A DNA stretch of 64,000 bases from Nonomuraea wenchangensis (GTDB lineage: Bacteria; Actinomycetota; Actinomycetes; Streptosporangiales; Streptosporangiaceae), in contig NZ_FOHX01000006.1 in the NCBI RefSeq assembly GCF_900111685.1, positions 62,001 to 126,000 of the forward strand, given 5' to 3'. The notes under the pieces are model-generated. The model ran no database searches and had not been told where the DNA came from. It worked only from the letters and a program-made list of their open reading frames with translations. Made by a program: the position numbers and the translations under genes. Positions 26,107 through 33,753 of the stretch are shown in pieces (position 1 is the first letter of the stretch; each line of letters opens with the position of its first letter).

Positions 26107-27189
26107 ATGGTGCCCACCGTCATCTGGGGGACCGGCAACGTCGGCCGCGCCGCCATCCGCGCCGTCGAGGCGCATCCCGGCCTTGAGCTGGCCGCCGTTC
26201 TCGTCCACGACCCCGCCAAGGCCGGCCGCGACGCCGGCCCCCTGAGCGGCCTCGGCCACGACCTCGGCGTGGCGGCGACCACCGACGTGGACGCCGTCCT
26301 CGCCGCCGCCCCCCGCGCGGTCGTCTACGCCGCCTCCGGCGACATCCGCCCCGACGACGCGCTGGCCGACGTCCTGCGCGCGGTCCGCGCCGGCGCCGTC
26401 GTCGTCACCCCGTCCCTCTACGCCCTGTACGACCAGCGCAACGCCCCGCCCGAGCTGCGCGCGCGGGTGCTGGCCGCGGTCGAGGAGGGCGGCGGCTCGC
26501 TGTTCGTGTCGGGGGTGGACCCCGGCTGGGGCAACGACGTCCTGCCGCTGCTGATCAGCGGCCTCGGCGCCACCGTGGACGCCGTACGCTGCCAGGAGAT
26601 CTTCGACTACACCGCCTACGACCAGCCCGACTCCGTCCGCTACCTCGTCGGCATGGGCCAGCCGATGGACTACGAGCCGCCGATGATCGCCACCACCGTC
26701 CCGACCATGGTGTGGGGCGGCCAGGTAAGGCTGATGGCCCGCGCCCTCGGCGTCGAGTTGGACGAGATCCGCGAGAGCGTCGAGCGCCGCCCCCTCGACG
26801 CGAGCGTCACGACGCCCGCCATGGGCGTGTTCGAGGCGGGCACGCAGGGCGCGCTCCGCTTCGAGGTGCAGGGCGTGGTGGAGGGCGAGGCGCGCATCGT
26901 CGTCGAGCACGTCACCCGCATCCATCCCTCCTGCGCCCCCGACTGGCCCGCGCCCCCGCCGGGCGGCGACGGCGCCCACCGGGTGATCATCGAGGGCAGC
27001 CCGCGCATCGAGGTGACGGTGGAGGCCACCGACGAGGGCGGCAACCGCGCCGCGGGCGGCAACGCGACCGCCGCCGGCCGCCTGGTGAACGCCATCGACT
27101 GGCTGGCGTCGGCCGAGCCCGGCCTGTACGACGCCCTGGACGTGCCGCTCCGCCCCGCGACGGGCCGACTCGGAAGGAAGCACCCGTGA
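26107..27189 (+). CDS. Dihydrodipicolinate reductase-like NAD(P)H-dependent dehydrogenase
   Basis: 360 residues. Rossmann motif VIWGTGNVGRAAIRAV at residues 5-20, then VTPSLYALYD and VSGVDPGWGNDVLPLL. This is the long DapB-like group that includes 2,4-diaminopentanoate dehydrogenase and is often labelled NAD(P)H-dependent amine dehydrogenase; it is too long and divergent for lysine-biosynthetic DapB. It overlaps the carboxymuconolactone decarboxylase-like gene by 4 bp (GTGA). Members of this group also occur in steroid and terpene catabolic regions, which fits the cholesterol oxidase downstream. Substrate unknown. Confidence 0.75.
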   Translation: MVPTVIWGTGNVGRAAIRAVEAHPGLELAAVLVHDPAKAGRDAGPLSGLGHDLGVAATTDVDAVLAAAPRAVVYAASGDIRPDDALADVLRAVRAGAVVVTPSLYALYDQRNAPPELRARVLAAVEEGGGSLFVSGVDPGWGNDVLPLLISGLGATVDAVRCQEIFDYTAYDQPDSVRYLVGMGQPMDYEPPMIATTVPTMVWGGQVRLMARALGVELDEIRESVERRPLDASVTTPAMGVFEAGTQGALRFEVQGVVEGEARIVVEHVTRIHPSCAPDWPAPPPGGDGAHRVIIEGSPRIEVTVEATDEGGNRAAGGNATAAGRLVNAIDWLASAEPGLYDALDVPLRPATGRLGRKHP

Positions 27190-27701
27190 TCGTCGACGTT
27201 CCCGAGGACAAGGACCCGATCGCGTACGTGTGGGGCGAGATGGTCCCCGGCATCGGCCCCGCCGCCGCGGGCTTCTCCCTGGCCGTGTACGCGCACACCA
27301 CGCTGGGCCTGCGCGAGTTCGAGGCGGCCAGGCTGCGGATCGCCCAGCTCAACGGGTGCGCGTTCTGCCTGGACTGGCGGACCGAGCGGGACGGAGAGAA
27401 GGTCGAGGACGGCTTCCTGGACGCGCTGGCCGAGTGGCGCACCACGGACGCCTTCGACGAGCGCACCCGCCTGGCCACCGAGTACGCCGAGCGCTACGCC
27501 CTCGACCACCACGGCCTGGACGAGGAGTTCTGGGCGCGGATGACGGGCCGTTACAGCCAGGCCGAGATCGTCGAGCTGAGCATGTGCATCGGCTCCTGGT
27601 GGGCCTTCGGCCGGCTCAACAGGGTGCTCGGCCTGGACACCGCGTGCGTGCTGCCCGGCGCCGGACGGTCCCCCGCCGGCGAGCGTCGTCGAGACAAGTG
27701 A
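27186..27701 (+). CDS. Carboxymuconolactone decarboxylase/AhpD-like protein
   Basis: 171 residues from the GTG at 27186, translationally coupled to the upstream dehydrogenase. NGCAFCLDWR (Cys58 and Cys61) is the CxxC motif of the CMD/AhpD fold, though the histidine usually following it is Trp here. Further helices fit the family (FDERTRLATEYAERYALDHHG, QAEIVELSMCIGSWWAFGRLNRVLG). AhpD-type members act as peroxidase or thiol-reductase partners, while others take part in ring-cleavage pathways. Its position between two redox enzymes fits protection from the peroxide a cholesterol oxidase would make. Confidence 0.8.
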   Translation: MIVDVPEDKDPIAYVWGEMVPGIGPAAAGFSLAVYAHTTLGLREFEAARLRIAQLNGCAFCLDWRTERDGEKVEDGFLDALAEWRTTDAFDERTRLATEYAERYALDHHGLDEEFWARMTGRYSQAEIVELSMCIGSWWAFGRLNRVLGLDTACVLPGAGRSPAGERRRDK

Positions 27702-27711
27702 GGAACCCCCC

Positions 27712-29355
27712 ATGAACGACACCTCCTCCTTAGGCCCCTCCCCCTCACACCCCTCCTCCGACCTTCGGCTGACCCGACGCGGGTTCATCGCCGGGACCGG
27801 CGCCGCGGTCGTCCTGGGCGGGACCGCCCCCGCGCGGGCGGCCGCCGCGGCCGGACCGATCGCGGACGGGGCGCACGTCCCTGTCCTGGTCATCGGCACC
27901 GGCTACGGCGGCGCGGTCGCCGCGCTCCGCCTGGCCCAGGCCGGCGTGGACGTCCACATGGTGGAGATGGGCATGGCCTGGGACACGCCGGGCACCGACG
28001 GCAAGATCTTCTGCAACACGCGCGAGCCGGACTACCGGTCGTACTGGCTGCGCACCCGTACGAAGGCGCCGCTCAACTACTTCCTCGGCTTCCCCATCGA
28101 CCGCGACATCCCCCGCTACACGGGTGTCCTCGACGCCGAGGAGTTCGCCGGGATCACCGTCTACCAGGGTCGCGGCGTCGGCGGCGGCTCGCTGGTGAAC
28201 GGCGGCATGGCGGTCACCCCCAAGCGGGAGAACTTCGCCTCCGTGCTCCCCACGGTGAACGCGGCCGAGATGTACGACGTCTACTACCCGCGCGCCAACG
28301 CCACGCTCGGCGTCGGCACCGTCGACCCGGCCTGGTTCGAGTCGACCGCCTACTACCAGTACGCCCGGGTCGGCAGGAAGCACGCCCAGCGGTCCGGGTT
28401 CCCGTTCGTCTTCGTCCCGGACGTCTACGACTGGGACTACATGAAGCAGGAGGAGGCCGGCACCGTGCCCAAGTCGGCGCTGGCCGCCGAGATCCTCTAC
28501 GGCAACAACGCGGGCAAGAAGTCGCTGCAGAAGACGTACCTGGCGCAGGCGAAGGCCACCGGCCGGGTGGCGATCTCACCGCTGCACCGCGTCACCTCGG
28601 TCGCCCCGGCCGGCTCCGGCCGGTACGCGGTGACGATCGAGCAGCTCGGCACCTCCGGCGCGGTCACCGCCACCAAGACGGTCACCGCCGACCGGGTCTT
28701 CTTCGCCGCGGGCAGCGTCGGCACCAGCAAGCTGCTGGTCAAGCTGAAGGCCACCGGTGTGCTGCCGGGCCTGAACGGCGAGGTCGGCAAGGGCTGGGGC
28801 GACAACGGCAACGTCATGTGCGGCCGGGCGAACCACCTGTGGGACCCGACCGGCGCCCAGCAGTCGGCGATCCCGTGCGCGGGCATCGACAACTGGACGG
28901 CCGGGGGCGCGTTCGCCGAGGTCGCGCCGCTGCCGACGGGGATCGAGACGTTCGCCTCCTTCTACCTGTCGATCACCCGCAACCCGAACCGCGCCGAGTT
29001 CACCTGGAACGCCGCGGCCGGCCGGGTGGACCTGAGCTGGCAGACGGCGTGGAAGCAGCCGTCCATCGACATGGCCAAGACGATCTTCGACCGGATCAAC
29101 TCCAAGGAAGGAACGATCTACCGCACCGACCTGTTCGGCGTCTACAAGATCTGGGGGGATCACCTGACGTACCATCCGCTGGGCGGCGCCGTCCTCGGCC
29201 GGGCCACCGACAACTACGGCCGCCTGGCCGGCCATCCCGGCCTCTACGTCATCGACGGGGCGCTGATCCCGGGCAACACGACGGTCAACCCGTTCGTCAC
29301 CATCACGGCGCTGGCCGAGCGCAACATCGAACGCATCATCGCCACGGACCTGTGA
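27712..29355 (+). CDS. Secreted cholesterol oxidase (GMC family, class I)
   Basis: 547 residues, 10 bp after the CMD-type gene. Tat signal TRRGFIAGTGAAVVLGG to ARAAAAAG (about residues 19-45). FAD motif VLVIGTGYGGAVAALRLA begins near residue 59. GRGVGGGSLVNGGMAVTPKR and DHLTYHPLGGAVLG (His488) with NTTVNPFVT (Asn526) match the active-site His and Asn of Streptomyces and Brevibacterium cholesterol oxidases. The enzyme oxidises and isomerises 3-beta-hydroxysterols to 3-keto-4-enes, releasing H2O2 outside the cell. Length is normal. No other sterol-ring genes are in view. Confidence 0.92.
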   Translation: MNDTSSLGPSPSHPSSDLRLTRRGFIAGTGAAVVLGGTAPARAAAAAGPIADGAHVPVLVIGTGYGGAVAALRLAQAGVDVHMVEMGMAWDTPGTDGKIFCNTREPDYRSYWLRTRTKAPLNYFLGFPIDRDIPRYTGVLDAEEFAGITVYQGRGVGGGSLVNGGMAVTPKRENFASVLPTVNAAEMYDVYYPRANATLGVGTVDPAWFESTAYYQYARVGRKHAQRSGFPFVFVPDVYDWDYMKQEEAGTVPKSALAAEILYGNNAGKKSLQKTYLAQAKATGRVAISPLHRVTSVAPAGSGRYAVTIEQLGTSGAVTATKTVTADRVFFAAGSVGTSKLLVKLKATGVLPGLNGEVGKGWGDNGNVMCGRANHLWDPTGAQQSAIPCAGIDNWTAGGAFAEVAPLPTGIETFASFYLSITRNPNRAEFTWNAAAGRVDLSWQTAWKQPSIDMAKTIFDRINSKEGTIYRTDLFGVYKIWGDHLTYHPLGGAVLGRATDNYGRLAGHPGLYVIDGALIPGNTTVNPFVTITALAERNIERIIATDL

Positions 29356-29360
29356 CGACC

Positions 29361-29376
29361 ACGGACAGACGTCCGT
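29361..29376. promoter_or_regulatory. IclR-type operator candidate A (ACGGACA-GA-CGTCCGT)
   Basis: Near-perfect palindrome of the same 7-2-7 form as the site at 36634-36651, with one mismatch. It lies between the cholesterol oxidase stop and the IclR gene. Confidence 0.5.
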
Positions 29377-29477
29377 AGACCGACCGAACGGAGACACCGT
29401 AGGGATGCCCCCTGCTCGCCGTACCCCGTAACCGCGGCTGGGACGGGCGACTCCCCGCCCGTCCCTTCCGCCGCTGT

Positions 29478-29506
29478 GCGGACAACCCGCCCCGAAGGTC
29501 TAGAGT
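29478..29506 (+). promoter_or_regulatory. IclR gene promoter with GCGGACA half-site
   Basis: GCGGACAACC begins at 29478 and TCTAGAGT lies 16 bp on (TAGAGT at 29501-29506 as -10). The GCGGACAACC ... GAAGRTCTAG layout recurs at 36745-36769 before the amidohydrolase. The half-site covers the -35 position, as in autoregulated IclR genes. Confidence 0.5.
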
Positions 29507-29539
29507 CGGAGCGGCGGGATCCGAGCAGGGAGGCGTTCC

Positions 29540-30343
29540 ATGGCACGTGCTGACACCGGCCCCGACTTCATCGAGGCGCTGGCCCGCGGCCTCGACGTGA
29601 TCAGGGCGTTCCAGCCGGGCCGGCCGGTCATGTCCCTGACCGAGGTGGCCACCGCGGCCGGCCTCGCCCGGCCCACCGCCCGCCGCATCCTGCTCACCCT
29701 CCAGGAGCTCGGCTACGCGCGCAGCGAGGCGGGCGGCTACGCGCTCACGCCCCGCGTGCTGGAGCTCGGCGTCTCCTACGTACGCTCGATGGGCCTGTGG
29801 GAGGTGGCCAGGCCGCACATGGAGCGGCTGGTGGCGCAGACCCGCGAGTCCTGCTCGATCGCCCAGCTCGACGGCTCCGACATCGTGTACGTCGCCCGCG
29901 TCGCCGTCCCCAAGATCGTCACCCTGTCCGTGCAGATCGGCACCCGCTTCCCGGCCCTGCAGACGTCCCTGGGCAAGGTCCTGCTGGCCGCGCTGCCGCC
30001 CGACCAGGTGGACCGGGTGCTGGCCGAGCCGAGCCGGTCCGGCGTCGAGCCGCGCTGGCGGCCCGGCCCCGCCGAGCGGGACGCCGCGCTGCGCGAGGTC
30101 CGCGCCAAGGGCTGGGCGATCACCGACGAGGAGCTGGCCCTCGGCATCCGCAGCGTGGCCGCGCCGCTGCGCGACGGGCTCGGCAACGTCATCGCGGCGC
30201 TCAACGTCAACGCCCACGCCGCCGAGACCTCGGTGGAACGCCTGTCCGACGAGCACCTGCCGCTGCTGCTGCGGACGGCGAGCGCGATCAGCGCCGACTG
30301 GGCGGCGTACGAGACGGTCCCGCACGTCACGGTCACCTCGTGA
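29540..30343 (+). CDS. IclR-family regulator (PcaR/PcaU-like)
   Basis: 267 residues. N-terminal winged helix (SLTEVATAAGLARPTARRILLTLQELGYA, about residues 34-62) and the IclR effector domain (about 80-250; TSLGKVLLAALPPDQ, WAITDEELALGIRSVAAPLRDG). Its effector half is most like the beta-ketoadipate-pathway regulators that sense aromatic acids. GCGGACA-type sites lie at its own promoter and in the divergent promoter at 36.6-36.8 kb. This links it to the LigAB-containing operon. The nucleotidyltransferase-like gene overlaps its stop by GTGA. Confidence 0.9.
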   Translation: MARADTGPDFIEALARGLDVIRAFQPGRPVMSLTEVATAAGLARPTARRILLTLQELGYARSEAGGYALTPRVLELGVSYVRSMGLWEVARPHMERLVAQTRESCSIAQLDGSDIVYVARVAVPKIVTLSVQIGTRFPALQTSLGKVLLAALPPDQVDRVLAEPSRSGVEPRWRPGPAERDAALREVRAKGWAITDEELALGIRSVAAPLRDGLGNVIAALNVNAHAAETSVERLSDEHLPLLLRTASAISADWAAYETVPHVTVTS

Positions 30344-31170
30344 CGCCGCCCGCGGAGCTGTCGCGGGCGGTGACGCACTACCTGTCCGTCGCCGACCGCC
30401 TGGCTCCTGGGCTGGTCACCGGCTGCTACGTCGTCGGCTCGGCCGCGCTCGGCGACTGGCGGCCCGAAGTGAGCGACATCGACGTGGTCGCCGTCGTGGG
30501 CCGGGCGGCCGGCGAACGGGAGCTGCGGCGGCTGTCGCTGCTGCACAAGCTGGGCAACCTGCGGGCCGCCGGGCGTGCGCTCGCGCGCCGGCAGCCGCAC
30601 CTGCCCGGCACGGTCAACGCCGTCTTCGTCGCCGCCGGCGACCTGGGCGAGCCGGTGACCAGGATCCGGCCGGTGGCCTCGCACAGCGGGCCGTCGTTCC
30701 GGCGCGGGCAGGGCTTCGACGTCAACCCGGTGATGTGGACCGTGCTCCGCGAACGCGGCATCCCGGTGCGCGGGCCCGCCCCGGCCACGCTGGGTCTCGA
30801 CCCGGAGCCTTCGCTGCTCCGTTCCTGGACCCTCGACCAGCTCCGCGGCCACTGGGCCCGCTACGCCTCGCGGGCGCTCTCCGCCCGGCCGCCGCGCAGG
30901 CGGCTGCAGTCGCCGTACGGGCTGGCGCTGGCGTACGCGCTGTCGCCGCCCCGGCTGCACCGTACGGTGGTGACCGGCGAGGTGATCTCGAAGGAGGCGG
31001 CGGGGGCGTACGCGCTGGACACCTTCGACACCCGCTGGCACCCCCTCATCCAGCTCGCCCTCGCCCACCGCCGCGGCACCCCCGGCCCCGCCCTCGACCC
31101 GTCCGAGGTCCCCCGCCTGACCGGCGAGTTCATCCAGGAGGTGATCGCCACCGTCCCTCAGTCGACGTGA
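30340..31170 (+). CDS. Nucleotidyltransferase-domain protein (AadA-like aminoglycoside adenylyltransferase fold)
   Basis: 276 residues from the GTG at 30340, overlapping the IclR stop. The nucleotidyltransferase signature is VVGSAALGDWRPEVSDIDVVAVV: Gly33-Ser34 and the Asp46-x-Asp48 metal pair. A helical C-terminal domain of about 150 residues follows, as in AadA and DUF4111-containing proteins. AadA-type enzymes adenylylate streptomycin or spectinomycin; many relatives have no known substrate, so resistance is only a possibility. Confidence 0.75.
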   Translation: MTPPAELSRAVTHYLSVADRLAPGLVTGCYVVGSAALGDWRPEVSDIDVVAVVGRAAGERELRRLSLLHKLGNLRAAGRALARRQPHLPGTVNAVFVAAGDLGEPVTRIRPVASHSGPSFRRGQGFDVNPVMWTVLRERGIPVRGPAPATLGLDPEPSLLRSWTLDQLRGHWARYASRALSARPPRRRLQSPYGLALAYALSPPRLHRTVVTGEVISKEAAGAYALDTFDTRWHPLIQLALAHRRGTPGPALDPSEVPRLTGEFIQEVIATVPQST

Positions 31171-31625
31171 GGATGCCGTCGCTCCAGATAGTCGTCGAGC
31201 TGCCGCCACTGCGTCGGGTGGATGTCCAGCGTGCGCAGCTCGCCCGGCTCGACCCACCGCACGTCGCTCGCCTCGTCGTTCGCCTCCGGCCGCCCGCCGA
31301 CCGGACGGGCGATCAGCATGACCTCGTACTCCTGGCGGATCTCCCCGTCGGAGTAGGCGACGACATGACCGGGGTCCGAGTAGATCCCGAGAATGCCCAC
31401 CGGCTCGACCCGCACGCCGGTCTCCTCCTCGGTCTCCCGCACGGCACACTGGGACGGCGTCTCACCGATCTCCATCTTGCCCATGGGCAGCGCCCACTGG
31501 CCGGTGTCGCGACGGCGCTGCATGAGGATGCGGCCCGCGTCGTCCACGGTGGCCGTCCCGCAGGCCGGCACCAGGCTGTTCGCCTTGGGGGCGCCGGGGT
31601 CGTTCCAGTACTCCACTCGTCCCAT
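31158..31625 (-). CDS. NUDIX hydrolase
   Basis: 155 residues from the ATG at 31625, with GAGGGG upstream. The Nudix box GX5EX7REUXEEXGU is at residues 49-71 (GKMEIGETPSQCAVRE, then TEEETGV). It would hydrolyse a nucleoside diphosphate linked to another moiety. The N-terminal PGAPKANSLVPACGTATVDDAGR is typical of the actinobacterial subgroup often found beside XRE-type regulators, and the decayed regulator just upstream agrees. It overlaps the convergent nucleotidyltransferase gene by 13 bp. Confidence 0.9.
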   Translation of the reverse strand: MGRVEYWNDPGAPKANSLVPACGTATVDDAGRILMQRRRDTGQWALPMGKMEIGETPSQCAVRETEEETGVRVEPVGILGIYSDPGHVVAYSDGEIRQEYEVMLIARPVGGRPEANDEASDVRWVEPGELRTLDIHPTQWRQLDDYLERRHPHVD

Positions 31626-31635
31626 GAAGTGCCCC

Positions 31636-32027
31636 TCATATCTCAGCCCCGGACCACGGAACCGCCTCGGCCCAGACGCGCTCGAACGACGACATGTAAT
31701 GCTCGGCGATCGTCCGGCCGTCGAGACGGCGGAAGTGGAAGGTCGGGTTGGCCGAGGCCGGCTCCCCGTACGCATGCGGATTGACCAGAAGGTCATCGTC
31801 GTAGCGGAACGTCCAGCTCGGGCAGCAACCGAGCGATCTTCGGCTGCGTCGGGGCGTAGAACGTCCCCGAGAAGACCAGGACGTCCATCCGCTCCTGGGC
31901 ATCCGTCAGGAGCCGTAGCCACAGCTCGCGGGGCACGCTGGCGCGGTCGGGAATGACCACACGTCTCGGCGAGGTCTTCCAGGGCCACACCATGACGGAG
32001 CATCGCTGTGCGTAGGCGCTCGTTCAC
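31636..32027 (-). pseudogene. Decayed helix-turn-helix regulator (XRE/DUF5919 type)
   Basis: Three pieces in different frames keep recognisable family text. VNERLRTAMLRHGVALEDLAE starts at the GTG at 32027. RASVPRELWLRLLTDAQERMDVLVFSGTF lies near 31960-31870. FRYDDDLLVNPHAYGEPASANPTFHFRRL through SFERVWAEA ends at 31636. An intact relative would be about 250-290 residues; here the helix-turn-helix recognition part and the middle of the DUF5919 domain are deleted. It precedes the Nudix gene by 10 bp on the same strand. Confidence 0.75.
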
Positions 32028-32044
32028 GCATTCCAGTGGACGTG

Positions 32045-32102
32045 AACGTCCGGGACGTTTCAAGACCGTCTTGGGACGTTTCTGAGTAGCACAACACGTC
32101 CC
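32045..32102. promoter_or_regulatory. Cluster of palindromes and GGGACGT repeats upstream of the decayed regulator
   Basis: AACGTCC-G-GGACGTT (32045-32059) and CAAGAC-C-GTCTTG (32061-32073) are perfect palindromes. GGGACGTTTC occurs as a direct repeat at 32052-32061 and 32073-32082, and an inverted ACGTCCC lies at 32096-32102. The arrangement looks like a multi-site operator for a regulator of this locus. Confidence 0.55.
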
Positions 32103-32149
32103 GACAACGGGATGCGGCGAAGTTCAAAGGTCCCGTCCACCTGGCTTCA

Positions 32150-32385
32150 CTTGGGCCTACCAGCACCGAAGCCACGCGACGTCCACGACGGCTACGGCAT
32201 CGCGCTCGTCTCCGTATGGATCGGGCTCGTCGTCTGGTGTCACCACGACGGCTTCTGGTGGCGCATCGGCTGGGGCCAGGGAGAGCAGCACGACGTATCG
32301 CCCTGCGGTACGCGGAACTGCGCGGTTCGCACCCGCACTCGCCACGCGTGCGCGGTGACAGGTTCAGCCACGGCAGAGGAACCCG
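32150..32385 (+). pseudogene. Remnant of a small conserved protein
   Basis: DVHDGYGIALVSVWIGLVVWCHHDGFWWRIGW near 32178-32273 and, in another frame, AARRIALRYAELRGSHPHSPRV near 32288-32353 read like two halves of one short protein family that I associate with XRE-regulator neighbourhoods in actinomycetes. The frame change and lack of a clear start argue that it is no longer functional. Low confidence in family identity. Confidence 0.35.
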
Positions 32386-33375
32386 TCAGGGGGTGAGGAC
32401 CAGGCGGCCGGAGGTGGTGCCGGTGGACTGGCGGTGCCAGGCGGCGGGGGCGTCGGTCAGGGGGACGCGTTCGTGGGCGACGTGGAGGCGGCCCTCCAGC
32501 GCCAGTGACGCCACGTGGCCCATCGCCGCCGCCCGTTGCTCGCCCGTCAGCTCGTTGTTGGTGTAGCCGAGGATCCGCAGGGACCGGCCGCGCAGGGTCG
32601 AGGAGTCGAGCGGGGACGTCTCCCCCGCCGAGCCGCCCAGGTTGACCAGCCGCCCGCCGGGCCGCAGCGTACGGGCGGCGGCCGCGGCCGGGATGCCGTA
32701 CAGCGGGTCGAGGACCAGGTCCACGGGTCCGTCGCAGGCGGCGGTGAGGCGGGTGGCCAGTCCGGCGACGTCGTCGCCCGGCTCCAGCGCTACGACGGCG
32801 TCCGCCCCCGCCTCGGCGGCGCGTTCGCGGGCGGCGGCCGAGCGCGCGGCGGCGACGACGCGGCGGGCCCCGTGCATGCGGGCCAGTTGCACGGCCGCCT
32901 GCCCGACCGCGCCCCCGGCCCCCAGGACGAGCACCTGCTCCCCCGCCGCGAGCTCGCCCCGCCAGGTCAGCGCCTGGTACGCGGCCACGGCCGACAGCCC
33001 GAGCGCGGCCACCGCGACCGGGTCGGCCCCGGCGGGCAGCTCGACCAGGTCAGCGGCCGGCACGCGGGCCAGCTCCGCCATGCTGCCGTCGCCGGGCGCC
33101 ATCCCGGCCCGCGTCGGGAACCACACGAGCCGCCCGTCGTCGGCGACCGTGCCGACGTCCGAGGCGCCGGCGACCCTGCCGACGCCCTGGACGCCGGGCA
33201 CGTACGGCGTCGCCGGCGTCCCGAAGTACGACGTCCCGCTCGCGCAGAGCAGGTCGAGCGGGGTGATGGGCGCGGCGAGCACCCGCACCAGCGGCTCGTC
33301 GGGACCCGGTTCGGGGTCGGGGCACTCGGCGACGACGGGCGGCTCGCCGCACGTCACGATCCGCGCGGCTCGCAT
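32386..33375 (-). CDS. Zinc-binding dehydrogenase / quinone oxidoreductase-type protein (MDR family)
   Basis: 329 residues. Medium-chain dehydrogenase fold with GroES-like N-terminus (PEPGPDEPLVRVLAAPITPLDLL), NAD(P) motif VLVLGAGGAVGQAAVQLA near residues 143-160 and C-terminal TGTTSGRLVLTP. The zinc-binding cysteines and histidines of true alcohol dehydrogenases are absent, so it belongs with NADPH:quinone or enoyl reductases. Fifth and last gene of the CoA transferase/LigAB operon, 15 bp after LigA. It could reduce an unsaturated ring-cleavage product. Confidence 0.85.
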   Translation of the reverse strand: MRAARIVTCGEPPVVAECPDPEPGPDEPLVRVLAAPITPLDLLCASGTSYFGTPATPYVPGVQGVGRVAGASDVGTVADDGRLVWFPTRAGMAPGDGSMAELARVPAADLVELPAGADPVAVAALGLSAVAAYQALTWRGELAAGEQVLVLGAGGAVGQAAVQLARMHGARRVVAAARSAAARERAAEAGADAVVALEPGDDVAGLATRLTAACDGPVDLVLDPLYGIPAAAAARTLRPGGRLVNLGGSAGETSPLDSSTLRGRSLRILGYTNNELTGEQRAAAMGHVASLALEGRLHVAHERVPLTDAPAAWHRQSTGTTSGRLVLTP

Positions 33376-33390
33376 AGCGCGTCCTCTCGC

Positions 33391-33753
33391 TCAGGTGGAT
33401 ATGTCGGGATACGGGAGGCTGTACCCGGACAACCGCTGGGCATACTCCAGCTGGAATCCCAGCGGTTCCGCGTAGTCCCGCTCGAACATCGCGATGAACA
33501 GCGTCAGCGTCAGGAACGGATGCGCCCCCAGCTCGAACAGCTTCGGGTAGTCGTGCGTGGCCAGCGCCTCCCGTTCGGCGTCGTCGAAGCTCAGCCAGGT
33601 CGAGCGCTCGTCGAGGTGCGAGCCGAGGATGCGGCCCGCCTCCTCGGCCTCCCACCACTCGACGGTGGCCCGCGGCTCCTCGCGGTAACGTTCGACCAGC
33701 TCGGGATCGCGATCGACGGTGAACAGGAACTTGTCGAGCAGATACTTGCTCAT
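33391..33753 (-). CDS. LigA-type small subunit of an extradiol dioxygenase
   Basis: 120 residues. LDKFLFTVDRDPELVERYREEP and FDDAEREALATHDYPKLFELGAHPFLTLTL match the LigA (alpha) domain of protocatechuate 4,5-dioxygenase, an all-helical subunit that lids the LigB active site. Its start overlaps the LigB stop by 4 bp (ATGA), so the two are made in equal amounts. The C-terminal extension (LEYAQRLSGYSLPYPD) follows the LigA core. Confidence 0.85.
   Translation of the reverse strand: MSKYLLDKFLFTVDRDPELVERYREEPRATVEWWEAEEAGRILGSHLDERSTWLSFDDAEREALATHDYPKLFELGAHPFLTLTLFIAMFERDYAEPLGFQLEYAQRLSGYSLPYPDIST

Noticed and set aside
32112..32396. 94-residue plus-strand protein as an intact gene
   Set aside because: Family-like text is split across two frames and the ATG has no ribosome site, so I listed it as a remnant.
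33425..33445. CCGGACAACCGC inside ligA as another IclR site
   Set aside because: It is within coding sequence, lacks the palindromic partner and matches only part of the half-site.
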